From positions 1 through 64,000 of the forward strand of contig NZ_JAMGBF010000074.1 in assembly GCF_023516615.1 (NCBI RefSeq): a DNA stretch of 64,000 nucleotides, given 5' to 3'. Below the pieces are notes generated by a model. The model was not told the DNA's origin and made no database searches. It saw nothing but the letters and a program-made list of their open reading frames with translations. The translations under genes were made by a program, and so were the position numbers. Shown piece by piece: positions 8,226 to 15,677 of this stretch (position 1 is its first letter; each line of letters begins with the position of its first letter). This stretch comes from Streptomyces panaciradicis (GTDB lineage Bacteria; Actinomycetota; Actinomycetes; Streptomycetales; Streptomycetaceae).

Positions 8226-8360
8226 GACACCGGCAGGCGGTACGGATCAGCGGCGGCGGCTGTTCAGGGGCGGTGTCCGGGAACAATTCGCTCTCCGCGG
8301 GCGCTCACTCAGATACCACCGCCGGTACGAATGCGAGCGAGAAGGAAGGGCGTGAGTCCG

Positions 8361-8636
8361 ATGACGGGCACGGGAGGAGAGCGGTTCCACGAGATCGCCG
8401 ACTCTGATCTGGTCACCGGTTGCGGCCGGCGTATCGCGGTGAAGTGCCTGCGCCTGACGAAGCAGGAGCGGCCGATCACCCGGATCGCGCTGGACGTGGG
8501 CCGGGACGGGGGCGGCGTGCCGGGCGCGTGGGCCGCGCTGACCGCGGACGAGGCCCGCGGCCTGGCCCAACTGCTGCTGGCCCAGGCCGCCGTGGCGGAG
8601 CGCGGCACCGACGGGCCGCGCGGCACCCTCAGGTGA
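8361..8636 (+). CDS. small hypothetical protein
   Basis: A 91-residue acidic/Arg-rich protein beginning MTGTGGERFHEIADSD. It has a central strand-rich part (RRIAVKCLRLTKQERPITRI) and an Ala/Leu helix (LTADEARGLAQLLLAQAAVA). The ATG at 8361 lies ten bases behind a GAAGGAAGGG box; the GTG nine bases earlier is too close to it. The gene is convergent with the DsrE-like gene and overlaps its 3' end by 8 bp. No family is recognised and no function is inferred. Codon use fits a real gene. Confidence 0.6.
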   Translation: MTGTGGERFHEIADSDLVTGCGRRIAVKCLRLTKQERPITRIALDVGRDGGGVPGAWAALTADEARGLAQLLLAQAAVAERGTDGPRGTLR

Positions 8637-9102
8637 AGATGATCTGGCCGCCGGCGGCGTGTGCGTAGAACTCGCCGACGGTGATGATGTCCTGGACCTG
8701 CTCGACGAGGTCGTCCTTGTCGAGTTCGAAGAGGTCGACGGAGGCCTTGCAGGCGTAGATGCCCGCGCCGGTGTCGGCGATCATCTCGATGAACTCGGGG
8801 ATCGGCGGGATGTCGAGCTTGTCCATCTTGCGTTCCATGTAGCGGGTGACCAGGTCGGGCACGCCCGGCATGCCGCCGAGCAGGGTCGGCAGGTGCAGGC
8901 CCGGGTTGCCGACGGTGGCCAGCTTGATGTGCTCCCAGTGCTTCTTCGTGATGGCGTCCAGGCCGAAGAAGGTGAAGAACAGGTCGGCCTCGATGCCCTC
9001 GGCGCGGGCGCCGTTGGCCATGATCAGAGCCGGGTAGATCCCCTCCAGGGACCCCTTGGAGACGATGATCGAGACCTTCTCGATCGTGGCGGTGTCGGGC
9101 AT
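8629..9102 (-). CDS. DsrE/DsrF/DrsH-family sulfur-carrier protein (DsrE2-like)
   Basis: A 157-residue protein of the DsrE fold, with IEKVSIIVSKGSLEGIYPAL at the N-terminus (residues 7-26), LFFTFFGLDAI at 41-51 and GAGIYACKASVDLFEL at about 112-127. Cys118 in YACKAS sits where DsrE proteins carry the persulfide-bearing cysteine. These proteins hand sulfane sulfur between carriers such as TusA, rhodaneses and DsrC. It is the last gene of the operon SQR - TusE-like - DsrE. The ATG at 9102 lies nine bases behind AGGAGG; the ATG at 9111 abuts that box and is less likely. In sulfide oxidation it could receive sulfur from the TusE-like protein; that is inference. Confidence 0.88.
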   Translation of the reverse strand: MPDTATIEKVSIIVSKGSLEGIYPALIMANGARAEGIEADLFFTFFGLDAITKKHWEHIKLATVGNPGLHLPTLLGGMPGVPDLVTRYMERKMDKLDIPPIPEFIEMIADTGAGIYACKASVDLFELDKDDLVEQVQDIITVGEFYAHAAGGQIIFT

Positions 9103-9116
9103 GACCGGCATCCTCC

Positions 9117-9434
9117 TCAGATGCAGCCGCGGGGCTTGGGGATACCGGCGATCTTCGCGGCCGTCTTCGCCGGTCCCTTGGGGAAGAGCTGGTAGAGCTC
9201 CTTGACGCTCACGCCGGAGGTCTTGCCCAGCACCCGCACGGTGGGTCCGGTGCCCTTGGCGGCGTACTGCTCGCGCATGAAGCGGATGACCGTCCAGTGC
9301 CGGTCGGTCAGGGTGTCGATGCCGCATTCCTTGGCGATCTGCTCGCCCATGGCCTCGGTCCACCGCTCGGGCTCGGTGAAGAAGCCCTCGTCGTCGACCG
9401 GGACGGCCGTGCCGTCATAGGTGGCGGTGGGCAT
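9117..9434 (-). CDS. tusE: TusE/DsrC/DsvC-family sulfur relay protein with a single C-terminal cysteine
   Basis: A 105-residue protein with the DsrC core (VDDEGFFTEPERWTEAMGEQ; LTDRHWTVIRFMREQY) and the flexible C-terminal arm ending IPKPRGCI. The penultimate Cys104 is the conserved CysA. The second arm cysteine of dissimilatory DsrC, about ten residues earlier, is Ala here (KTAAKIAG), so this is a one-cysteine TusE-like carrier rather than a sulfite-reductase partner. It lies 17 bp after the SQR-like gene and 14 bp before the dsrE-like gene, in one operon. In E. coli TusE accepts persulfide from TusBCD for tRNA thiolation; no MnmA gene is nearby, so here I infer a role in sulfide/persulfide handling. 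Confidence 0.88.
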   Translation of the reverse strand: MPTATYDGTAVPVDDEGFFTEPERWTEAMGEQIAKECGIDTLTDRHWTVIRFMREQYAAKGTGPTVRVLGKTSGVSVKELYQLFPKGPAKTAAKIAGIPKPRGCI

Positions 9435-9451
9435 GACTGTCTCCTTCTCGT

Positions 9452-10714
9452 TCAGGCAGGAAAGTTCTCGCTTGAGGCAGGAAAGTGGATCTTGCCGCGC
9501 TCGGGCATCGCCGAGCCGATGCCGGGCATCTCCCGGCCGGGCAGCAGGCTGTGCCAGTACAGCCACTCGAAGGCGAGCTTGCCGAGGTGCGCGGCGTGCG
9601 ACTCCTTCATCAGCGGCAGGCCCACCGGGCCCGGGAAGTGGCCGGGCAGCGGCTCGGTGTCGTAGTTGAAGTCGATCAGCAGGGCCTTGTGGAAGCCGGT
9701 CTCGACGAAACAGTTGGCGTGCCCGTCGAAGGAGCCGTCCAACGGCTCTCCCGCGAGGAAGCGGCCGATGTTGCGCACCAGCACCTCGCCCTCGAAGTGG
9801 GCCACCGAACCGGCCTTGGAGGCCGACAGCCCGGCGGCGTCGCCGATGGCGAACACCTCGGGGTGGTCCGGGAGTTGAAGGGTGTGCGGGTCGACCGGCA
9901 CGAACCCCAGCTCGTCGCCCAGGCCCGGCGAGCGCTCCACGTACTCGGCGCCGCCGTGCAGCGGCACGACGACGGCCAGGTCGAAGCCCACCTCCCGCTC
10001 GTCGTACGACACCAGCCGGCCGCCCTTGCCGTCGACCTCGCCGAGCGTGAACTCGGTGACCAGCTCCACGCCCTTGCGCTTCAGCAGTCCGCCGAGCGTC
10101 CGGGCGGCGACCGGCTTGGTGAACGCCCCGTCCAGCGGGGTGGCATACGTCAGCTCGACCCGGTCCCTGATGCCGCGGCGCTGGAAGTACCAGTCGGCCA
10201 GGAAGGCGAACTCCAGCGGCGCGACCGGGCACTTGACCGGCATGTCCGCCACGTCGACGACGACACGGCCCCCCTCGAAACGCTCCAGCGCTTCGTGCAG
10301 GCCCACCGCGCCGGGCAGGTCGTAGAAGGTGAAGACACTCTCGCCCCACCCCGGCCCGGTCAGCCCCTCGGTCTCCTCCGGGAGCAGCCGGGCACCGGTG
10401 GCGACCACCAGAACGTCGTAGGCGACCCAGCCGCCGACCGCGAAGTACACGGTCCGCGCGTCGAGGTCGACCCGGTCGATACGGGCCCGCCGGTAGTCGA
10501 TGCCGTCGTGCAGCTGGTGCGGCCGGGAGCGGACCAGGGCGTGCTGCTGGGCGAGCCCGAACGGCACGAACAGCAGTCCCGGCTGGTAGACGTGGCTGTC
10601 GTCCTGGTCGACGACCGTGATCCGCAGCTCACTCTCGTCGTACGCGCGGCGCAGCCGGTTGGCCGTCATGGTGCCGGCGGTGCCGCTTCCGAGAATCACG
10701 ATGTGTGTGCCCAT
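9452..10714 (-). CDS. FAD-dependent sulfide:quinone oxidoreductase-like flavoprotein
   Basis: A 420-residue two-dinucleotide-fold flavoprotein. The N-terminal FAD motif is IVILGSGTAGTMTANRL (residues 5-21), the second motif is VLVVATGARL (101-110), and the FAD ribityl-binding FAIGDAAGL lies near 316. Cysteines at residue 162 (MPVKCPVAP) and in the C-terminal half (GHANCFVETG, about 349) match the pair that forms the persulfide active site in sulfide:quinone oxidoreductases. It would oxidise sulfide to sulfane sulfur at the membrane and feed electrons to quinone. It is the first gene of the SQR - tusE - dsrE operon. The divergent promoter region carries a CsoR/CstR-type inverted repeat (10774-10787). 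A short duplication (AGGCAGGAAAGT twice) shapes the last codons. Confidence 0.88.
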   Translation of the reverse strand: MGTHIVILGSGTAGTMTANRLRRAYDESELRITVVDQDDSHVYQPGLLFVPFGLAQQHALVRSRPHQLHDGIDYRRARIDRVDLDARTVYFAVGGWVAYDVLVVATGARLLPEETEGLTGPGWGESVFTFYDLPGAVGLHEALERFEGGRVVVDVADMPVKCPVAPLEFAFLADWYFQRRGIRDRVELTYATPLDGAFTKPVAARTLGGLLKRKGVELVTEFTLGEVDGKGGRLVSYDEREVGFDLAVVVPLHGGAEYVERSPGLGDELGFVPVDPHTLQLPDHPEVFAIGDAAGLSASKAGSVAHFEGEVLVRNIGRFLAGEPLDGSFDGHANCFVETGFHKALLIDFNYDTEPLPGHFPGPVGLPLMKESHAAHLGKLAFEWLYWHSLLPGREMPGIGSAMPERGKIHFPASSENFPA

Positions 10715-10773
10715 GCCTCCACGGTCGGGCCCGAGATCAGTCCGGGGCAGGGGCCGATGGTCCCCTCGACGGG

Positions 10774-10787
10774 TACCCACCGGGGTA
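10774..10787. promoter_or_regulatory. CsoR/CstR-type operator between the sqr-like and osmC-like genes
   Basis: TACCC-ACCG-GGGTA is a perfect 5-4-5 inverted repeat 60 bp upstream of the SQR start, in the divergent promoter region. G-tract/C-tract repeats ending in TA are characteristic of operators for the CsoR/RcnR family. That family includes CstR, the persulfide sensor that controls sqr operons in Staphylococcus. No csoR-type gene lies in this window, so the cognate regulator would be encoded elsewhere. Confidence 0.5.
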
Positions 10788-10960
10788 TACGTGAGGCCCC
10801 CTCGTCCGGGCCGCCGAGCGACGGCCGGCACGTGTGACCGCAGCTCGGCCGCCCCGCCAGGGCCGAACGGCCCCCCGCGCACCCGGGTGGCCCGCTGACC
10901 GCCCGGCGCCCGCGCGCTGCACTGAAGACGACAGCGGGTACGGCACCCAGGAGGCAGGTC

Positions 10961-11410
10961 ATGGCAGGAACCGCGCCGGAGACGGCCACGTCAGTTCCCG
11001 TGCGGGACTACGCACACGTCATCGACGTCACCCACGTCGACGGAGACGCCTACGCCGTCGACGTCCGCGACCACCGCCTGCTGGTCGACCAGCCCCTGGA
11101 CGCGGGCGGGACGGACAGGGCGCCGACCCCGACCGAACTGTTCGCCGCGTCGCTGGCCACCTGCGTCGCCTTCTACGCGGGCCGCTTCCTGCACCGGCAC
11201 GGGCTGGCGCAGACGGGTCTGCGCGTGCGGGCCGAGTTCACGATGGCGCCCGACCGGCCGGCCCGGGTCGACGCCGTACGCATCGTCGTGTCGCCGCCGC
11301 CCGGGCTGCCCCCGGAGCGGCTGCCCGCCCTGGCGGCCGTCGTCTCGCACTGCACCGTCCACAACACCTTGCGGCAGCCGCCCGAGATCGCCATCAAGGT
11401 GGTGCCGTGA
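10961..11410 (+). CDS. OsmC-family peroxide/organic hydroperoxide-detoxifying protein
   Basis: A 149-residue OsmC/Ohr-fold protein. The first redox cysteine lies in SLATCVAFYAGRFL (about residue 68) and the second in VVSHCTVHNTL (about 132). A central strand FTMAPDRPARVDAVRIVV precedes the second. Family members reduce peroxides with paired cysteines, and some act on persulfides. The ATG at 10961 follows AGGAGG at good spacing. The gene is divergent from the sulfide oxidation operon and shares a control region with a CsoR-type site, which suggests a link to reactive sulfur rather than plain peroxide stress. The next gene follows closely on the same strand. Confidence 0.88.
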   Translation: MAGTAPETATSVPVRDYAHVIDVTHVDGDAYAVDVRDHRLLVDQPLDAGGTDRAPTPTELFAASLATCVAFYAGRFLHRHGLAQTGLRVRAEFTMAPDRPARVDAVRIVVSPPPGLPPERLPALAAVVSHCTVHNTLRQPPEIAIKVVP

Positions 11411-11472
11411 GCGCGCCCGCCGAGTACCGTCCGGTCGCCCCGCGCCCCGCGCACCGAGGAGGTGAACCCGCC

Positions 11473-11877
11473 GTGCCCTTTCCCCGGCTGCTGAGCCGCC
11501 GGCTGCGCGGCGGCGTCAACAGGGCCACCCTGCACCTCGCCGGGCATCTCGCCTTCGCCGACCTCGAACACGTCGGCCGCCGCACCGGCACGGTGCGCCA
11601 CACACCGCTGCGCGCCTTCCGCACCGGGGACACGGTCGTCGTCGGCGTCAACTTCGGTCGGGAATCGGACTGGTTGCGCAACATCCGGGCCGCCGGCGGT
11701 GGCCGGATGCGGCTGGGCGGGCAGTGGCTGCGGCTCGGCGCCCCGCGGATCGTGCCCGTCGCGGAGGGCGTACGGGGCATGCCGTGGCTGTTCGGTGCCG
11801 CACTGCGGTACGTGGTGCGGACGAAGGAGTGCGTGGAACTGCCCGTGCTGGGCGAGGGATCGGGGCCACCGACATGA
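11473..11877 (+). CDS. nitroreductase/deazaflavin (F420)-dependent family small oxidoreductase
   Basis: A 134-residue protein of the split-barrel DUF385/Ddn-like family. An N-terminal amphipathic stretch carries LLSRRLRGGVNRATLHLAG, followed by LEHVGRRTGTVRHTPLRAF, GDTVVVGVNFGRESDWLRNI and RMRLGGQWLRL. The motif GR..G..R.TPL with G...SDW-RN is typical of F420/FMN-binding members. I chose GTG 11473, ten bases after AGGAGG; a GTG at 11407 overlapping the OsmC stop would add 22 Pro-rich residues. It lies between the OsmC gene and a small membrane protein gene whose ATG overlaps its stop. The substrate is unknown. Confidence 0.8.
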   Translation: MPFPRLLSRRLRGGVNRATLHLAGHLAFADLEHVGRRTGTVRHTPLRAFRTGDTVVVGVNFGRESDWLRNIRAAGGGRMRLGGQWLRLGAPRIVPVAEGVRGMPWLFGAALRYVVRTKECVELPVLGEGSGPPT

Positions 11878-12191
11878 TCTTCTTCGCCGTAGTGCTCCAA
11901 CTCCTCATCCTCGCGGGGGCGTTGTACGACACGGCCCGCCTGCTGGGACCGGACCCGGGCCCGCACCGCGTGGCACGCGCCAGGCGTCGCCGCACGGCGC
12001 TGGAGGCCGCCGAGCGACGCCTGGTGGAGCGACGGCTGCACGGCCGGATAGACGCGGTCGCCTACCGGCAGGCGATGCACGCGCTGGCGGAGGGGCGACG
12101 GGTGGCGGTGCGGTGGCATCCGCTCACGGAGGGCAGGCGGGCCCTGACCCGAAGCCACCGGCTCGCGGAGGGCCGGCGGGGACGCGGCTGA
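11874..12191 (+). CDS. small membrane-anchored protein with SHOCT-like C-terminal region
   Basis: A 105-residue protein. Residues 2-18 (IFFAVVLQLLILAGALY) form one membrane-spanning helix, followed by a very Arg-rich cytoplasmic part. The stretch RRLHGRIDAVAYRQAMHALA (residues 55-74) resembles the SHOCT module, a short helix pair found at the ends of many membrane-associated proteins. The ATG at 11874 overlaps the upstream stop (ATGA), indicating translational coupling with the split-barrel oxidoreductase. Function is unknown. Confidence 0.6.
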   Translation: MIFFAVVLQLLILAGALYDTARLLGPDPGPHRVARARRRRTALEAAERRLVERRLHGRIDAVAYRQAMHALAEGRRVAVRWHPLTEGRRALTRSHRLAEGRRGRG

Positions 12192-12666
12192 CGGCGGAGG
12201 GCCTGCGATCGGGGCGGTCGGCAGTCGGCACGGCCGCGCGCCGCCGCGCACACCCTGCCACGGCGCACGACGCGACACCGCGGCCGGCGCTGATGCGACA
12301 CCCGGCGTCACGCTGGGCACCGGCACGACACCCGGCACCCGGCACCTCACCCCGCCCGTGACGCGCCCTCCCGGCGCGGTGGCGTGGGCGTGGGCGTCAA
12401 GGGCCCGACCGGCCCCTGCTCCGGGCCGCTCGCCCCTCCTGCATCCACGGTCACAGCGATGATCATTGAGTTAGGCGCGGACGCCGGACCCGGCACTGCA
12501 AGGGGCTCCCCCGTCCCCTCGGGGACGGCGTCCGTGCCAGGGGGACGGCCGCTCGTGGGACCCGGTCGCGAGTGGGTCGTCCACCGGGTCCCTGGCCGGG
12601 CGGTCCGTTCCCCGCCGGGGTTTCACCTGTGCGCGGGGACCGTGCGTCTCCCCCGGGCGCGCCCCC
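12192..12666. other. intergenic region without a supported gene
   Basis: Between the small membrane protein and the convergent DUF574 methyltransferase gene I see no credible coding frame. The region holds cytosine-rich short repeats (gacacccggca-like units around 12295-12345). It also holds a compact hairpin, CCGTCCCC at 12511-12518 pairing with GGGGACGG at 12521-12528, that might terminate transcription from either side. Confidence 0.5.
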
Positions 12667-13479
12667 TCATCCGTTCTTGCGGCCGACTCCCGCGTACACC
12701 CAGTACTCCGAAGGGTTGTCCGGGACGGCGTCCTGCGGGTCCGGCCGCCACAACGGGACGTGGACCAGGCCCGGTTCGGTCAGTTCGAAGCCGTCGAAGA
12801 AGCCGAGGATCTCTTCCTGGGAGCGCGTGGCGACCTGCGAGGTGGCCTTGGAGTTGTACAGCTGCGTCACCGCGGCCGCCGTGCGCGGGCGGTCCTCGTT
12901 CGTGGCGTGGGACAGGGCCAGCCAGCCGCCCTCGGGCAGGGCGTCCCGGTAGGCGGCGACGATGCCGGCCGGGTCCTCCTCGGGCGTGACGAAGTGCAGG
13001 ATCGCGACCATCAGCACCGCCACCGGCTGGTCGAAGTCGATCAGCTTGCGCAGCTGGGGCGCGGACAGGACGTCGGCGGGGCGCCGTATGTCGGCGTCGA
13101 CGATGTCGGCGTCCGGGTTGTCCGCCAGCAGCGACGTGCTGTGGGCGACGGCCACCGGGTCCTTGTCGACGTAGACCACGCGGGCCCCGGGACTGGCCGC
13201 CTGGGCCACCTCGTGCACGTTGCCCTGGGTCGGGATGCCCGAGCCGAGGTCGATGAACTGCCGCACCCCCTCTCCGACGAGGTGACGCACGGCCCGGCCG
13301 AGGAAGGCGCGGTTGGCGCGGGCCAGCATGCGCACCTGGGGATCGATGGCCGTGACGGCCGCCACCGCCTCCCGGTCGATGGCGAAATTGTGCTGTCCGC
13401 CCAGCATCGCGTCGTACATACGGGCGACACTGGCCCTGTCGGGATCGGTCACCGGTGGTCCTGCACTGTCGGACACCAC
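12667..13479 (-). CDS. SAM-dependent methyltransferase, DUF574 family (paralogue 1)
   Basis: A 270-residue Rossmann-fold protein of the actinobacterial DUF574 family. It has the signature ARMYDAMLGGQHNFAIDREA (residues 19-38), the SAM-binding motif QFIDLGSGIPTQGN (about 73-86), VVYVDKDPVAVAHS (about 100-113) and ALSHATNED near 191. Streptomyces genomes carry many paralogues of unknown substrate, often beside regulators or signalling genes. A second member lies at 16886-17692, so the two bracket the signalling patch. Start is GTG at 13479 or the adjacent GTG at 13476, behind a GAGAGGA box. It is divergent from the SpoIIE-type phosphatase gene. Confidence 0.9.
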   Translation of the reverse strand: MVSDSAGPPVTDPDRASVARMYDAMLGGQHNFAIDREAVAAVTAIDPQVRMLARANRAFLGRAVRHLVGEGVRQFIDLGSGIPTQGNVHEVAQAASPGARVVYVDKDPVAVAHSTSLLADNPDADIVDADIRRPADVLSAPQLRKLIDFDQPVAVLMVAILHFVTPEEDPAGIVAAYRDALPEGGWLALSHATNEDRPRTAAAVTQLYNSKATSQVATRSQEEILGFFDGFELTEPGLVHVPLWRPDPQDAVPDNPSEYWVYAGVGRKNG

Positions 13480-13521
13480 AACATCCTCTCGGACAAGGGC
13501 TCTTGACGCCTCATCATATAG

Positions 13522-14958
13522 TTGCTGTCGACGCGCGGTGATCCGTTGTCACAGCCGCGCGGCCGGCCCCCCACCCGGAAAGGCACGACCCTGCGGAACG
13601 AACCGCGCAGCTCCGCCGACGACACCCCCGCCGTCCTGCCGTCGCCCCGCCGGTCGGCCTTCTCCCCTGCGGCCGACGTCATCGGCTCCGAACTCGATCT
13701 GCGGTTGACGGGCAGCCATGTCGTGCACGCCCTGACGCCCGGGTTCTGCGACGCCGCGTCCGTGTACCTGCTGGAGCGCTGGCGGCGCGAGGAGAGCGCA
13801 TACGCCGTCGCCGATCCGCCCCAGCGGGAGGCGCGCCGGCTCGCGGTCCGCGTGGGCGCGGACGCGCCGGAGACCTGGGAGGGCGTACTGCCGGTCGGCG
13901 AGGTGATCGTCTTCCCGCGCGGGACGCCGTACGCGCGCGCCCTGACCGACGGCCACGCGCAGCTGCTGGACACCGTCGACGCGCACACCACCGAGCGGCT
14001 GAAGGCCTCGGCGGACGGCGACGAACGCATCGACCAACTGCTGCGGGTGGGGTCCTTCCTGGTGGTGCCGCTGCGGTCGCGCAACGACGCGATCGGGTTC
14101 GTGGCCTGCACGCGCGGACCGGACCGGGGGCCGTTCACGACCGCGGACGTCGCCGCCGTGGAGTCGCTGGCCGCACGCGCCGCCGTCGCGCTGGACAACG
14201 CGCGCCGCTACGAGCGCGAGCACCGCACCGCCCTGGCCATCCGCAACAGTCTGCTGCCCGGCGCGGTCCAGGAGGTCGAGGGCTGCCGCATCGCGCACGG
14301 CTCGCTGCCGGCCGGGCAGGGCACGGTCATCGGCGGCGACTGGTCCGACGTGCTGCGGCGGCCGGGCGACCGGGTCAGCCTGATCGTCGGGGACGCGATG
14401 GGGCACGGCCCGGAGTCCGCGGTCGCGATGATCCAGCTGCGCACCGCGGTCCGCACCCTGGCCGGCCTGGACATCCCCGCCGCGGAGCTCATACGGCGGC
14501 TGGACGACCTCGCCAGCGAGACCCCGGGCGCCTCCTTCGCGACCTGCATCTACGCCGAGTGGGACGCGCGCCTGCGCACCTGCACCCTGGTGGGCGCCGG
14601 GCACCCTCCCCCACTGCTGCGCGGCGCGGACGGCCGGACCGCGCCGGTGCCGCTCGTCGGCGCGGGCCTGCCCCTCGGGCTGGGCGCGGGCAGCTACGAG
14701 CCGACCGTGCTGGAGCTGGCGGAGCCCAGCGTGCTGGTGCTCTACAGCGACGGCCTGGTGGAGTCCCGCGACGACGACATCGACCACGGGATCGCGCGGC
14801 TGGCCGGCGCCGTGGACGAGGCCGCGCTCGCGCCGCCGGGCGCCGTCGACGACACGCTGTCCGCCGTGTGCCGCAAGCTGCTGCACGCGCCGGCCGGGCC
14901 GGGTGGCGGGGACGACCGCACGCTGCTGCTCGCCGAGCTGACGCCCGCGAAGGACTGA
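13522..14958 (+). CDS. GAF-domain SpoIIE/PP2C-type serine phosphatase
   Basis: A protein of up to 478 residues. A GAF sensor domain spans about residues 55-225 (LRVGSFLVVPLRSRNDAIGFVA in part; SLAARAAVALDNARRYEREH linker). A C-terminal SpoIIE phosphatase domain spans about 240-478, with metal-binding Asp in GGDWSDV and VGDAMGHG, VLYSDGLVESRD, and GGDDRTLLL. Such enzymes dephosphorylate anti-sigma-factor antagonists in partner-switching networks. An RsbW-like kinase gene lies convergently next to it. The start is uncertain: TTG 13522, TTG 13546 and a CTG near 13591 share the frame and none has a strong ribosome-binding site. The N-terminal 50 residues are poorly conserved in character. Confidence 0.88.
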   Translation: MLSTRGDPLSQPRGRPPTRKGTTLRNEPRSSADDTPAVLPSPRRSAFSPAADVIGSELDLRLTGSHVVHALTPGFCDAASVYLLERWRREESAYAVADPPQREARRLAVRVGADAPETWEGVLPVGEVIVFPRGTPYARALTDGHAQLLDTVDAHTTERLKASADGDERIDQLLRVGSFLVVPLRSRNDAIGFVACTRGPDRGPFTTADVAAVESLAARAAVALDNARRYEREHRTALAIRNSLLPGAVQEVEGCRIAHGSLPAGQGTVIGGDWSDVLRRPGDRVSLIVGDAMGHGPESAVAMIQLRTAVRTLAGLDIPAAELIRRLDDLASETPGASFATCIYAEWDARLRTCTLVGAGHPPPLLRGADGRTAPVPLVGAGLPLGLGAGSYEPTVLELAEPSVLVLYSDGLVESRDDDIDHGIARLAGAVDEAALAPPGAVDDTLSAVCRKLLHAPAGPGGGDDRTLLLAELTPAKD

Positions 14959-14973
14959 CACCGCCGCGCGCCC

Positions 14974-15414
14974 TCAGGCCGTCAGGTTCGCCCACACGGC
15001 GTTGCCGCCGGTGAGTCTGGACCGGTCCACCCCCCAGGCGTCGGCGAGCTGTTCCACCAGGAGCAGCCCGCGTCCGCCCTCGTCCTCGGGGCCCGCCTCG
15101 CGGCGCGGCAGTTCGCTGCCCGAGTAGTCGTGGTCGTGCACCTCCAGGCGCAGGCACACGTCGCTGACGAAGCCGATGCCGCACAGGATCCGCGCGCTGA
15201 GCGTGTGGCGCACGGCGTTGGTGGCGAGCTCGGACAGCAGCAGCACCGCGTCCTCGCACAGCGCGGCCGGCAGCCGCCAGGCGGTGAGCCGGGCGCCCAT
15301 GGACCGGCGGGCCACTCTCACGCTGGAGCGGTGGGCGGGCAGTTCGAGCCAGTGCGTGCGGTCGGGGTTCGCCACGTCTAACAGCTGTGGTGACGAAGTC
15401 AGGTGGGGGGACAC
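14974..15414 (-). CDS. RsbW-like ATP-binding anti-sigma kinase family protein
   Basis: A 146-residue GHKL ATPase, with N-box LLLSELATNAVRHTL (about residues 58-72), G1 around VHDHDYSGSELP and G2 GGRGLLLVEQLADAWGV. I place the start at GTG 15414, eight bases after a GGAAGG box; the frame is open further upstream but that extension is Arg/Pro-rich and unlikely. Convergent with the GAF-SpoIIE phosphatase gene (15 bp apart) and divergent from the XRE regulator. A kinase and a phosphatase of one partner-switching circuit are plausible neighbours, although no STAS antagonist gene is seen here. It is a paralogue of the protein at 890-1315. Confidence 0.88.
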   Translation of the reverse strand: MSPHLTSSPQLLDVANPDRTHWLELPAHRSSVRVARRSMGARLTAWRLPAALCEDAVLLLSELATNAVRHTLSARILCGIGFVSDVCLRLEVHDHDYSGSELPRREAGPEDEGGRGLLLVEQLADAWGVDRSRLTGGNAVWANLTA

Positions 15415-15633
15415 GGTGTTGGCCTTCCGTGGGGCGGGCGGCAGCCAGGCGCGGGGGACGCCTCGAACGTCGGAGCACGCCAACTCGGCTTGGGGTGGGC
15501 GCGGTTGACGGACCGCGCGCGCGTTCGGCGGCACGGTTCACACACGTAACTATGATCGCACCCAGGTTCAGCCTGCAACAGACCTGCTGATAATTTCAGC
15601 GAGCCGGTATCGGTCTGGTGAGGTCATCAAGTC

Positions 15634-15659
15634 ACTGTCAGACTCGGGCGAGTGACAGT
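15634..15659. promoter_or_regulatory. inverted repeat upstream of the XRE regulator
   Basis: ACTGTCA and TGACAGT form perfect 7-bp arms, with a nested ACTCG-GG-CGAGT hairpin in the centre. The element ends 18 bp before the GTG start and just before its AGGAGG box. It could be an autoregulatory operator or an mRNA hairpin close to the ribosome-binding site. Confidence 0.5.
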
Positions 15660-15677
15660 TCCTCAGGAGGTAAGGGC

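Noticed and set aside
13495-13530. Promoter TTGACG...TATAGT between the DUF574 and SpoIIE genes
   Set aside because: The two hexamers are only about 8 bp apart and no convincing spacing exists on either strand.
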